Shown here piece after piece: positions 6,734 through 14,492 of a DNA stretch of 64,000 bases. Within the stretch, counting starts at the first letter, position 1. Every line of letters starts with the position of its first letter. The position numbers and the translations under genes were made by a program. The stretch lies in assembly GCA_964370435.1 (NCBI GenBank), contig CAYJJG010000004.1:55347-119346 (forward strand), in the 5' to 3' direction. A model generated the notes under the pieces. That model did no database searches, had not been told where the DNA came from, and was given only the letters and a program-made list of their open reading frames with translations. This DNA comes from CALVGQ01 sp964370435. Its GTDB lineage: Bacteria > Bacillota_I > Bacilli_A > Erysipelotrichales > Erysipelotrichaceae.

Positions 6734-9466
6734 TTAATTATCAGACATGATTGGTATTTTTCGCATCAAATTAATACGATAGTTTTCAATTTGGTTTACT
6801 CCATAAGGCGCAGTAGGTGTTAAAACTTCACATCCATCATCATTAATGTAATACCCACTAGGTGCTTTAGTTTCACATATCAAATAGGAATGTCCATATT
6901 TTAATTCTGACATGAAAATTGTCCCTTTACTTATATAGTAAACAGTAATCGGATTATTAGGTTCTTCAGATACTTTTTGCACATAATACTTACCATCAGG
7001 TAAGTATTCCAGTATCTCACCATCAGCATTGGTTGTAAATGAGTAGTGAATGATACTCATATCTTCAAGCGTAGAAACATTGTATTTAATTCCTTCGTGA
7101 GGAACTTCATGCCAATTAGTCACAATATCTTCTCCTGCAGGATCAATCATTTCTAATTTTGTTTCTTTTATCAATAATGCTCCAGTAATATACTCTCCTA
7201 AGTATTCACTTGTTTTGATCATTGGTGTTGGAAATTCAGGATCTATTAATGATCCTAAATCCAACCCTTCCTCGTATATATCCCAAACTTCAAAGGTAGC
7301 TCCATTTAATAGAATAGATCTTGATTCATTTTGTTTATACAAAGTAACATCTAATCTTCTAAGTTGATTTGCGTAATTTCTAGATTCATGTTCAACATTA
7401 ATCGCTAAATCCATAGTAATTACTTCACACGATGCTCCTGCTGCTTTTTCTTCTGTAGTTAAAAAATCATAACCTTCAGGAAGTTTAGTTTCACATACCT
7501 CATATGTTCGTCCCCATTTTAAATTTTGAATATTTAAAAATCCTTGAAGTTCTTCAGAAGGTAAAACTTCAAAAGGAGTTAACTGTGAATAGGAGCTAGT
7601 GGGATTTGAATAATAATACTGTCCTACTTCTAAATCATCGGTATTAATATATCCAAATTCATCTGTAGTCTTTTCTGCCACCAAATATAAGCCTCCTGGG
7701 TCTGAATAAACCCCAACTACAGTATTAGCTACTGGAAAGTTATGATGTTCTATATCAACTACATGAATAAAGTTATCTCCAGTAACTCCACGAAAAATAG
7801 GAATGGGGGCATTTAATAAAGGCATTGTTCCTGTAGCATCAAGCTCAACTTCTTTAAAATCTTCAGTTTGATCAGTTACTATTAAATCTACTTGTTTGAC
7901 AAAGTTATCTTCCGCATCAAAAATTTGAATAGCAGTGTAACCTTCAGTTAGTGTAGTTACAGCACCTTCAGTATCAATTGTAGCTACAACTTCATTTATA
8001 GAACTATAACGATAGTTTTCTTTAGTTGGATTAAGGTATTGCTTTAATGAATAAGTAAGTTTATTTTTCAAGTGATATTGAACAAGAGGTATAGGATCAT
8101 TTAAGGAATCAGTAATATCGTATACAGTGAATTCAGCACCATTTAATTTACGCCAAGTTTCTTCAGCATCCACTTTATTTACTTGTATAGCTACATTTCT
8201 TAAAGAATTATAGTAATCATGCACAATAAGTTCATTTAACTTAATTTCTATAAGGATAGGAGTGTGATTGATTTCATAAGGATTAGTTGTTTCGACTTCT
8301 TCAATAATATAAAAGCCTACTGGTAATAATTCAATAATATCTAAATCACCATTAGCACCTGTATACCAATGTCCACCATCAGCATTAGGTATAGGTTCAC
8401 CCTTATACCATGTCGGGATGATTCCACCCGTAGCTTCATCCGTTGTGTTTTCACTAAACCAAATAGAAAAGGCTTGTCCTGGTTCTGCATCGTTTAGAAA
8501 TTCATCCAGTTTATTTATTTTTAGATCGCCAGTAGCAAGGCGGGGATTAATTGCGAAACTTGCAAAAGGGTCATTATATCCAACTTTTGCCACTCTTTGA
8601 CTGTCAGGCAACGTCCATACTACCGCAACATTTTCTGCTGCAGCATTACCTTTAGAAAAAGTAATAGTATCATCTTTATCATAGTGAATACTATTTATAG
8701 TAATAGTTAAGTCATTTCCACTTACATCGCAGCTAACTCCGCTTTTACAGTTTATATCAAAAGTATTCAATACATCATTATTGTCTGTGATGGTTACTGG
8801 GACATGTAAGCTCATGTCTTGCGGCACATTATCGAAATTAGGTGTTTTATAATAATTATGAATATTCCACTCTATTTGTGCAGCTGCCGCTGAGTAATCT
8901 TTATCGATGCTGACATTATAACCTAATGCATCCCATACTAACATTTGTGACGCAATATAGTATTCATCTGTACCATACAGTTGATAGCCGAAACGTATCA
9001 CTTCCCAAATTCTTAATTGTGTTTGAAAAGTTAGCATACTCCAATCATAGGAAGGGTTGTATTCAGAACCTGTTCCTGCCAAAATACCAGCGTCGAGGCA
9101 AAATACTATATCACCTTCAATAGTCATCTTATTGATGTAGTGATAGGGTGGAATAGTCCACTGAGCAATTCTTTCACCAGACTCTAGTATCGCCCTTGAA
9201 TTTGGGTTAGGCAAGACTAGTGCTTGATGAGAATTCATACTTTTATAAAAAATAATAAAGTCATTTAAATAGTCCAAGCTTTCATCAAATTCTGAAATAA
9301 ATAAATCTTCAGTTAATTCAATATCTGTATCTTGAACTAGCTGTAATGCCTTTTCATAATCAGTTGGGTTGTTTCCTTCCGTACTTTCTTCAGCGAAAGT
9401 TGATGGTATAAAGTAAAAGCACGATGCTAGTAGCTCCATGCTTAATAAGATTAATAATTTTTTCAT
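6734..9466 (-). CDS. Large secreted thioester-domain / Cna-B surface protein without a sorting signal
   Basis: A 910-aa exported protein; signal peptide about 1-25 (cleavage near TFA-EE). The thioester domain has FCLDAG (Cys123) and ASQMLVWDALGY (Gln174), the Cys/Gln pair that forms the intramolecular thioester in Gram-positive adhesins. Several SpaA/Cna-B-like beta-sandwiches follow, around GDLKINKLDEF (about 310), VAIQVNKVDAEETW (about 425), FIHVVDIEHHNFPVAN (about 570) and RRLDVTLYKQNES (about 710). They carry NGAEFTVYD and NGATFEVWD motifs linked to isopeptide formation. The C-terminus ends ENYRINLMRKIPIMSDN, with no LPxTG-like motif and no hydrophobic tail. It sits downstream of a class B sortase and a Thr-rich membrane protein, so surface adhesion is likely; how it is retained is unclear. 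Confidence 0.85.
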   Translation of the reverse strand: MKKLLILLSMELLASCFYFIPSTFAEESTEGNNPTDYEKALQLVQDTDIELTEDLFISEFDESLDYLNDFIIFYKSMNSHQALVLPNPNSRAILESGERIAQWTIPPYHYINKMTIEGDIVFCLDAGILAGTGSEYNPSYDWSMLTFQTQLRIWEVIRFGYQLYGTDEYYIASQMLVWDALGYNVSIDKDYSAAAAQIEWNIHNYYKTPNFDNVPQDMSLHVPVTITDNNDVLNTFDINCKSGVSCDVSGNDLTITINSIHYDKDDTITFSKGNAAAENVAVVWTLPDSQRVAKVGYNDPFASFAINPRLATGDLKINKLDEFLNDAEPGQAFSIWFSENTTDEATGGIIPTWYKGEPIPNADGGHWYTGANGDLDIIELLPVGFYIIEEVETTNPYEINHTPILIEIKLNELIVHDYYNSLRNVAIQVNKVDAEETWRKLNGAEFTVYDITDSLNDPIPLVQYHLKNKLTYSLKQYLNPTKENYRYSSINEVVATIDTEGAVTTLTEGYTAIQIFDAEDNFVKQVDLIVTDQTEDFKEVELDATGTMPLLNAPIPIFRGVTGDNFIHVVDIEHHNFPVANTVVGVYSDPGGLYLVAEKTTDEFGYINTDDLEVGQYYYSNPTSSYSQLTPFEVLPSEELQGFLNIQNLKWGRTYEVCETKLPEGYDFLTTEEKAAGASCEVITMDLAINVEHESRNYANQLRRLDVTLYKQNESRSILLNGATFEVWDIYEEGLDLGSLIDPEFPTPMIKTSEYLGEYITGALLIKETKLEMIDPAGEDIVTNWHEVPHEGIKYNVSTLEDMSIIHYSFTTNADGEILEYLPDGKYYVQKVSEEPNNPITVYYISKGTIFMSELKYGHSYLICETKAPSGYYINDDGCEVLTPTAPYGVNQIENYRINLMRKIPIMSDN

Positions 9467-9492
9467 TTTTCCTCGTTTCTAATGTTCTATAT

Positions 9493-9515
9493 AAAAAACT
9501 ATCCGTGGATAGTTT
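9493..9515 (-). terminator. Internal terminator/attenuator before the thioester protein
   Basis: On the minus strand: AAACTATC-CACG-GATAGTTT followed by a T-run. It lies between the Thr-rich protein stop and the thioester-protein start. It may reduce read-through within the operon or mark separate transcription. Confidence 0.6.
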
Positions 9516-9544
9516 AATTAGTTATTCCATAATATATTTATTTT

Positions 9545-10177
9545 CTAATAAATCCAGTGTAAATATGATCCAGCCACTTCAGCAAGATTATTAACATACT
9601 CACCACAACCAAATCTTATGGCATCTTCTGGACTGGTTTTATTATCAAATTGTTCCTGGCCCCAAGCCATGCATTGGGCTAGCGCAACATCACCAGGGAA
9701 TGTTTTGTCAGCAGATTGCATTGCAACACTAAAAATTGCATCACATGGTTGATTTTTATCGTATACTGCATCAGGGCAAGCATATTGTGGCTCAGTAGGT
9801 GCTGGTGGAGCTTGTGTTGTAGTCGTTGTTGGAGCTACAGTAGTTGTAGTAGTCGTTGTCGGTGCTACAGTTGTAGTTGTAGTCGTTGATGTTGTAGTTT
9901 CTTCTGTGCTTTCTTTGCTTGTAGTATTTGTTACTTCAGATGCTATAGTAATATCACCAGTACTTACTGATGTGGTTAATCCACTAACTTCAGTATTTTC
10001 AATTAGTATAGTACTACTTGTCGGTTCAGAACTTGTAGCTAATGGATTCTCTGAATCAGGTTTAGTTACTGTTACTAAAATTAGTATGCAAATTACAGTT
10101 GCTAAAACCACTACGGCAGACATCCCGATAAGTTGTGTTCTATTTAAGTGATTAATAAATTTTTCTATTTTATTCAT
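9545..10177 (-). CDS. Membrane-anchored Thr-rich protein with Cys-containing C-terminal domain
   Basis: A 210-aa protein. A short cytoplasmic N-terminus precedes one transmembrane helix (about 17-38), then a Ser/Thr-rich stalk (about 45-125) with repeated VAPTTTTT units. The C-terminal domain (about 130-210) has four cysteines (YACPDA, QPCDAI, AQCMAWG, RFGCGEY). It is translationally coupled to the sortase (8-nt overlap). The stalk would present the domain outside the membrane, likely crossing the wall. No family is recognised for the C-terminal domain. It may be an accessory factor for, or a partner of, the thioester protein. Confidence 0.65.
   Translation of the reverse strand: MNKIEKFINHLNRTQLIGMSAVVVLATVICILILVTVTKPDSENPLATSSEPTSSTILIENTEVSGLTTSVSTGDITIASEVTNTTSKESTEETTTSTTTTTTVAPTTTTTTTVAPTTTTTQAPPAPTEPQYACPDAVYDKNQPCDAIFSVAMQSADKTFPGDVALAQCMAWGQEQFDNKTSPEDAIRFGCGEYVNNLAEVAGSYLHWIY
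9790..9900 (-). repeat. Low-complexity Thr-rich coding repeats
   Basis: Imperfect tandem units encode VAPTTTTT-type blocks within the Thr-rich membrane protein. The DNA alternates GTAGTTGTAGTAGTCGTTG-like units. Length variation by slippage is plausible, which would alter stalk length. Confidence 0.7.
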
Positions 10178-10880
10178 GTCTGTTTTCTTCTTTCTTTTTT
10201 GCTAGAACGATAACTCTAGCGTTATTTTGCACATCATCACATGTTACTAGTGTAACGATTTTGTCTTCTGCAGAATATGCTTTTTCTATTGGAATTAATG
10301 ATAACTCATTAACTTCTTTTAAATAATTGATGTAATCACTGTCATTACGATAGTGGGTATCATACCACCGTAAGTAGGGTTCTTCAATTTCTAAATCTAC
10401 ACGTATAACGCTAAATATTTCGTACTCCATTATAACATTAACTGTTTCTAATTTGAATGTTGGATTTTCTAAAAGATAATCCTCTTCGATATACTCTAAT
10501 AACACGGTAAACAAATAATTATTTTTTGTAGACGAATGCCCTTGAATAATAGTGTTTCTTTTTGTAGAGATACTATCAATAAAAGGGGTTCCCATTGAAT
10601 CATACTCTTTATGTATATTTAATCTAAAATATTCATCTGAATTCATGATAGGAATATTTCTGTCGGATAATATAAGCATCATTACTACATCCGAGTTTAT
10701 ATTTTGATAATACTCTAAGTTTTTAATTTCTTTTTCATTTATATCTTCTGATGTTGAAGCTTCAATGGTTTGATAATCTTTAGCGAATGTTTGTTCTTGT
10801 TTAATATGTAAAAGTATAAAGTTATATCCAAGAATAAAACTCGCAATAATAATCACTTTACTCTTAGTGATATATTTCAT
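10170..10880 (-). CDS. Class B-type sortase
   Basis: A 236-aa membrane-anchored transpeptidase (N-terminal transmembrane segment about 8-25). Catalytic residues are visible: His in TIIQGHSS, Cys in VTLVTCD and Arg in NNARVIVLAKK. The N-terminal part RNIPIMNSDEYF and GTPFIDS match the class B pattern (dypvvq..dN..yl and G.iFlD). An ATG at 10880 with a GAGGAG site is preferred over the longer frame from 10970. It is the first gene of the sortase / Thr-rich protein / thioester-protein operon. An imperfect promoter and a GCTTATGTAAGC dyad (10928-10939) lie upstream. The substrate motif is unknown because no neighbouring protein has an obvious sorting signal. Confidence 0.85.
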   Translation of the reverse strand: MKYITKSKVIIIASFILGYNFILLHIKQEQTFAKDYQTIEASTSEDINEKEIKNLEYYQNINSDVVMMLILSDRNIPIMNSDEYFRLNIHKEYDSMGTPFIDSISTKRNTIIQGHSSTKNNYLFTVLLEYIEEDYLLENPTFKLETVNVIMEYEIFSVIRVDLEIEEPYLRWYDTHYRNDSDYINYLKEVNELSLIPIEKAYSAEDKIVTLVTCDDVQNNARVIVLAKKKEENRHE

Positions 10881-11037
10881 AATTTTTTTCTCCTCTTTGG
10901 ATGAATTAATTCTCCATCTATAACATTGCTTATGTAAGCTTGTACATATGCTATAAAGAGTATCTATCAATATATATGATTACCTTATATTGTTAAGGAT
11001 TACATTTTACAGCATAGATTAAAATAAATATATAGAT

Positions 11038-11330
11038 GTAGCCTTGGCTGCTCATGTGCCTATGCACCCACCATTTTTAGTCGAAAAGGTGGCTCAAACG
11101 TTCGAGAAGTATCATTATTAATAACTAACATCATCGCTATAAATAAAATCCATAATTTATTTATCTAGAACTTAATAGTGTTCGCTCATTATAAAAAGTC
11201 ATCGCGTATCAATTCTATAGGCTCCTTAGTTACTTTAGTCCATCTATATTTATTGATTTGTCAAAGAGCGGGTGAACCTAAAGCCATGTGTTTGAACACA
11301 AAAGACAACTAGGTTCATGTGACTCCCGCT
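11038..11330. ncRNA. Gene-free stretch with consecutive hairpins: candidate structured RNA
   Basis: The interval 10881-11448 is 568 nt with no credible coding sequence. It holds adjacent stems: GTAGC/GCTGC with a CTTG loop (11038-11051), GTGC/GCAC (11056-11067), CCACC/GGTGG (11068-11092), and a 9-bp stem at 11139-11164. A compound hairpin at 11267-11330 pairs AGCGGG-TGAACCTA with TAGGTTCA-(7-nt bulge)-CCCGCT and encloses an inner TGTGT/ACACA stem with a TTGA loop. The transcribed strand is uncertain; a weak minus-strand -10 (TATAAC) lies just outside the large hairpin. I see no SRP, RNase P, tmRNA or T-box motif. Confidence 0.4.
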
Positions 11331-11403
11331 ATGTTATATGTAACATCTGATAAAATTCCTAATAAAAGATACAAAATAAATTCTTAAATTTATTGATATA
11401 TGC

Positions 11404-11434
11404 AAAAAAAGAAGTATTACCTAGGTAATACTTC
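11404..11434 (-). terminator. Terminator of tRNA-Leu
   Basis: A perfect 24-nt palindrome (GAAGTATTAC-CTAG-GTAATACTTC, 11411-11434) followed on the minus strand by a run of seven T. It lies about 15 nt downstream of the tRNA 3' end. Confidence 0.85.
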
Positions 11435-11448
11435 CTTTATATCTTATA

Positions 11449-11533
11449 TGGTGCGGATGAAGGGACTCGAACCCCCATACCTCACGGCGCTAGATCCTAA
11501 GTCTAGTGCGTCTACCAATTTCGCCACATCCGC
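11449..11533 (-). tRNA. tRNA-Leu(UAG)
   Basis: An 85-nt gene with encoded CCA (11449-11451). Acceptor stem GCGGATG/CATCCGC, T-arm GGGTTCGAGTCCC, D-arm TGGCGAAATTGGTAGACGC typical of leucine tRNAs, and a long variable arm. The anticodon loop CTTAGGA on a CTAGA/TCTAG stem gives anticodon UAG. It is transcribed alone, with a strong terminator downstream. Confidence 0.97.
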
Positions 11534-11593
11534 ATTTAATAAAAGATTGCTTTTACATTATAACAATGCTTATATTAAATTGCAATAAATAAA

Positions 11594-11863
11594 TTAATTA
11601 TTTTTGATAAGTTTCTCTATCAATATAATAATTTCTTCTAGCTTATCAGATGATTGGTCTTCATTCATAGTGTTAGCAACACATCCACGGATATGTGCTT
11701 CAATTACTTTGGAGTTTACTTTTTTTATAATGGAAGAAGTCGCCATTAACTGGGCACTAATGTCCATGCAATAACGATCTTCTTCAACCATTCTTAAAAT
11801 GCCATCTAATTGACCTTTAGCTGTTTTTATTAAATTAATAATTTCTTTATTGTCTGCTTGCAT
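11594..11863 (-). CDS. csoR: CsoR-type copper-sensing repressor
   Basis: An 89-aa all-helical protein of the CsoR/RcnR (DUF156) family. It carries the Cu(I)-binding Cys-His-Cys set: Cys in EDRYCMDIS, and His and Cys in EAHIRGC. It releases DNA when copper binds. It lies directly downstream of copA (no gap between copA stop and csoR start). It likely binds the dyad overlapping the copA promoter, giving negative autoregulation of the operon. Confidence 0.9.
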   Translation of the reverse strand: MQADNKEIINLIKTAKGQLDGILRMVEEDRYCMDISAQLMATSSIIKKVNSKVIEAHIRGCVANTMNEDQSSDKLEEIIILIEKLIKNN

Positions 11864-14356
11864 TTATTTGATATCCACTACTTCATAACCAGCTGATACT
11901 ACTGCGTTCTTTAATACATCATCAGCAATTGATTCTTGGCTTGTTACTGTAGCGGATTTTTCATCAAGATTTACTTCAACTTTACTTACATATTCTAACG
12001 TTGATAAAGCTTGTTCCACTCTTCCTTTACAGTGTCCACACATCATTCCTTCAATAATTAATTTTTTTGTCATCGCTTTTTGCTCACTTTCTTTTTTTAT
12101 AATTTTTTTGTTACTTGGTTTGAATCTTCTTAATCTTAAGGCATTAGCTACAACACTTACAGAACTCATGCTCATTGCAAGAGCCCCAAACATAGGGTCT
12201 AATTGCCATCCTAATAGCGGATAAAATAGTCCTGCTGCTAGTGGAATTCCTAAGGTGTTGTAAAATAAAGCCCAAAATAAGTTTTGTTTAATGGTGCGAA
12301 TGGTAGCTTTGCTCAGTAAGATGGCATTAACGGCATCATTTAAGTCATTTTTAACGAGTACGAAATCAGCAGCTTCAATCGCAATATCTGTGCCTGCACC
12401 AATCGCAAGTCCGACATCAGCTTTAGTTAATGCAATAGCATCATTTATTCCATCACCAATCATAGCCACTTTTTTTCCTTGTGCTTGATACTGTGCAATG
12501 ATGTTACTTTTATCTTGTGGTAATACCTGAGCAACATAATGGTCCACATGTACCTGTTTAGCTACATTTTCTACTACAAGCGGATGATCACCACTGACAA
12601 TGACAACCGCTAAGCCATTTTCTTTCATGTGCTTAATAGCCTCGATACTGCTTTCTTTAATGGTATCACTGATTGCTAAGACTCCTAAAAGTTGTTGATT
12701 ATAGGCAAAGTATAACACTGTTTTACCTTGTGAAGAAAATTCTTGTGACTCTTTTTCTAAGGATGTGATATCAATATGATGAGCTTCCATCATTCTTTGA
12801 TTACCGCCTAATAGTATTTTATTTTCATAGTTAGCCATAATTCCTTGACCAGCAGTTAATTCAAAGTTATCTAATTCAACAGGTTTTATTGATTGAGATA
12901 ATGCATAATTAACGACAGCCTTAGCTAGCGGATGTTCACTTTTTATTTCAAGCGCATAGGCTAAAGATAACAGTTGTTTATCCAATGTTATAACGTCAGT
13001 AACCTTAGCTTGATTGTTAGTGATAGTACCTGTTTTATCTAATATAACAGTATCGACTTTATGGGCAACTTCAAGTGCTTCTGCAGATTTAATAAGTATC
13101 CCTAGTTCAGCACCTTTTCCTGTTGCAACCATAATCGCAGTAGGTGTTGCTAAACCTAGTGCACAAGGACAAGAAATAACTAGTACAGCAACCGCAAATC
13201 CCATCGATGATGCTAAGGATGCACCCAATATTAACCAAACTATGAAAGATAGTGCGGCAATACTTATTACAATAGGTACAAATATAGAAGATATTTTATC
13301 AGCCATCTTGGCAATAGGTGCCTTTGAATTAGCAGCTTCTTCCATTAATTGAATAATTTTGTATAAAGTAGTTTCATTTTGTATGTGCGTTGTTTTAATT
13401 TTGAAGCTTCCTGACTGATTAATAGTAGCAGCAAGCACCTTATCGCCTACAGTTTTTTCTTGAGGCATACTTTCACCACTAATCATAGATTCATCAAGAC
13501 TACCATAACCCTCAATAATTTCACCGTCTACAGGTATTTTACCTCCAGGTTTTACTATACAAACATCACCTACTAAAACATCTTCAATATTTACTTCTAG
13601 TTCTTGATTGTCTTTTAATATTAATGCGGTAGTAGGTGCATACTCCATTAATTTAGATAACGCATCAGATGTCTTCTTTTTAGAACGCGATTCTAATGTT
13701 TTACCTAAAGTAATTAAGGCAAGAATCATCCCTGCTGTTTCAAAATAAAGATTCATCGTATAGTGATGAATTAACTCTATTTGTTGAAGTGATACAGCTT
13801 CAGCAATCTGATAAAGCATGGCCACACTATATAAGGTTGCAGCTCCTGCCCCCAAAGCAATTAAACTGTCCATATTAGGATGCGATTTATAAAGATTTTT
13901 AAATCCATTAATAAAATAAGATTGATTCACAAAGAGTAAAGCTATTGTTAAGATAAATTGTGTAAGCGTGTAGTTTAATGCATTCTCTACACCGAGAAAA
14001 AATGATGGTAAAGGCCATGCCAACATCATTCCCATAGACAGATAAAATAGAGGAATCATGAATAAGAAAGAATAAAAAGTTTTCTTTTTCATTGTTTTAT
14101 AATGATTTTCTTCGGTATTTTGAGAAATGACCGTTTCTTTTTTTGAAGTAGGCAAAGATGCTCCATATCCAACATCTGTTACTAATTTAATAATATCATT
14201 ATCATTAAGCATTTGAGGATCGTATTCGATGTTCATTTTATTAGTTAATAAGTGTACTGAAACTTCTTGAACACCCTCTTGTTTATTCATAGTTTTTTCT
14301 ATTGTACTACTACAAGCTGAACAAGTCATGCCTGTTATATTAAATTGTTGTTTCAT
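11864..14356 (-). CDS. copA: Copper-exporting P1B-type ATPase CopA with an extra C-terminal HMA domain
   Basis: An 830-aa membrane ATPase exporting Cu(I). It has an N-terminal HMA domain with GMTCSAC and eight transmembrane helices including the SCPCALG ion site (about residue 400). DKTGT is the phosphorylation motif (about 438) and GDGIND the hinge motif (about 637). The last 70 residues form a second HMA domain starting MTKKLIIEGMMCGHC, resembling a fused CopZ chaperone. The ATG at 14356 follows GGAGG; an upstream in-frame GTG lies within that ribosome-binding site. It is co-transcribed with csoR. Confidence 0.95.
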   Translation of the reverse strand: MKQQFNITGMTCSACSSTIEKTMNKQEGVQEVSVHLLTNKMNIEYDPQMLNDNDIIKLVTDVGYGASLPTSKKETVISQNTEENHYKTMKKKTFYSFLFMIPLFYLSMGMMLAWPLPSFFLGVENALNYTLTQFILTIALLFVNQSYFINGFKNLYKSHPNMDSLIALGAGAATLYSVAMLYQIAEAVSLQQIELIHHYTMNLYFETAGMILALITLGKTLESRSKKKTSDALSKLMEYAPTTALILKDNQELEVNIEDVLVGDVCIVKPGGKIPVDGEIIEGYGSLDESMISGESMPQEKTVGDKVLAATINQSGSFKIKTTHIQNETTLYKIIQLMEEAANSKAPIAKMADKISSIFVPIVISIAALSFIVWLILGASLASSMGFAVAVLVISCPCALGLATPTAIMVATGKGAELGILIKSAEALEVAHKVDTVILDKTGTITNNQAKVTDVITLDKQLLSLAYALEIKSEHPLAKAVVNYALSQSIKPVELDNFELTAGQGIMANYENKILLGGNQRMMEAHHIDITSLEKESQEFSSQGKTVLYFAYNQQLLGVLAISDTIKESSIEAIKHMKENGLAVVIVSGDHPLVVENVAKQVHVDHYVAQVLPQDKSNIIAQYQAQGKKVAMIGDGINDAIALTKADVGLAIGAGTDIAIEAADFVLVKNDLNDAVNAILLSKATIRTIKQNLFWALFYNTLGIPLAAGLFYPLLGWQLDPMFGALAMSMSSVSVVANALRLRRFKPSNKKIIKKESEQKAMTKKLIIEGMMCGHCKGRVEQALSTLEYVSKVEVNLDEKSATVTSQESIADDVLKNAVVSAGYEVVDIK

Positions 14357-14366
14357 ATTTTCCTCC

Positions 14367-14385
14367 ACCACCCCTATAGGGTGGT
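14367..14385. promoter_or_regulatory. CsoR operator
   Basis: Dyad ACCACCC-CTATA-GGGTGGT, matching the G/C-rich flanked inverted repeat of CsoR sites in Bacillota (GTACCC...GGGTAT type). It overlaps the expected transcription start of copA. Confidence 0.75.
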
Positions 14386-14391
14386 ATAATT

Positions 14392-14420
14392 AGTATAGTA
14401 TATTTGTTATATTTAGGCAA
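14392..14420 (-). promoter_or_regulatory. Promoter of copA-csoR
   Basis: On the minus strand: TTGCCT (14415-14420), a 17-nt spacer, and TATACT (14392-14397). Transcription would begin next to or inside the CsoR dyad. Confidence 0.65.
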
Positions 14421-14492
14421 CTTTTATGATTTAAGATAGCACTAATCCTTGTTTTCAGTTAAAATATAGGAAATGAATTGAGGAGAATACAG

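Noticed and set aside
6660..6740. Possible frameshift or read-through restoring an LPxTG tail to the thioester protein
   Set aside because: No frame downstream of the stop encodes a sorting motif or hydrophobic helix; instead a good promoter begins there.
9790..9900. CRISPR-like repeat pattern
   Set aside because: Units are imperfect, in frame and encode Thr-rich protein; there are no spacers and no cas genes.
11041..11052. AGCAGCCAAGGC on the minus strand, as in the 3' part of E. coli 4.5S (SRP) RNA
   Set aside because: The conserved GGTCCGGAAGGAAGC tetraloop and internal loop of SRP helix 8 are missing, and the local hairpin pairs differently. I consider the match coincidental.
11400..11588. 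62-aa plus-strand ORF
   Set aside because: It is the antisense of tRNA-Leu and its terminator.
12291..13352. Plus-strand ORFs at 12291-12488 and 13014-13352
   Set aside because: Antisense shadows of copA.
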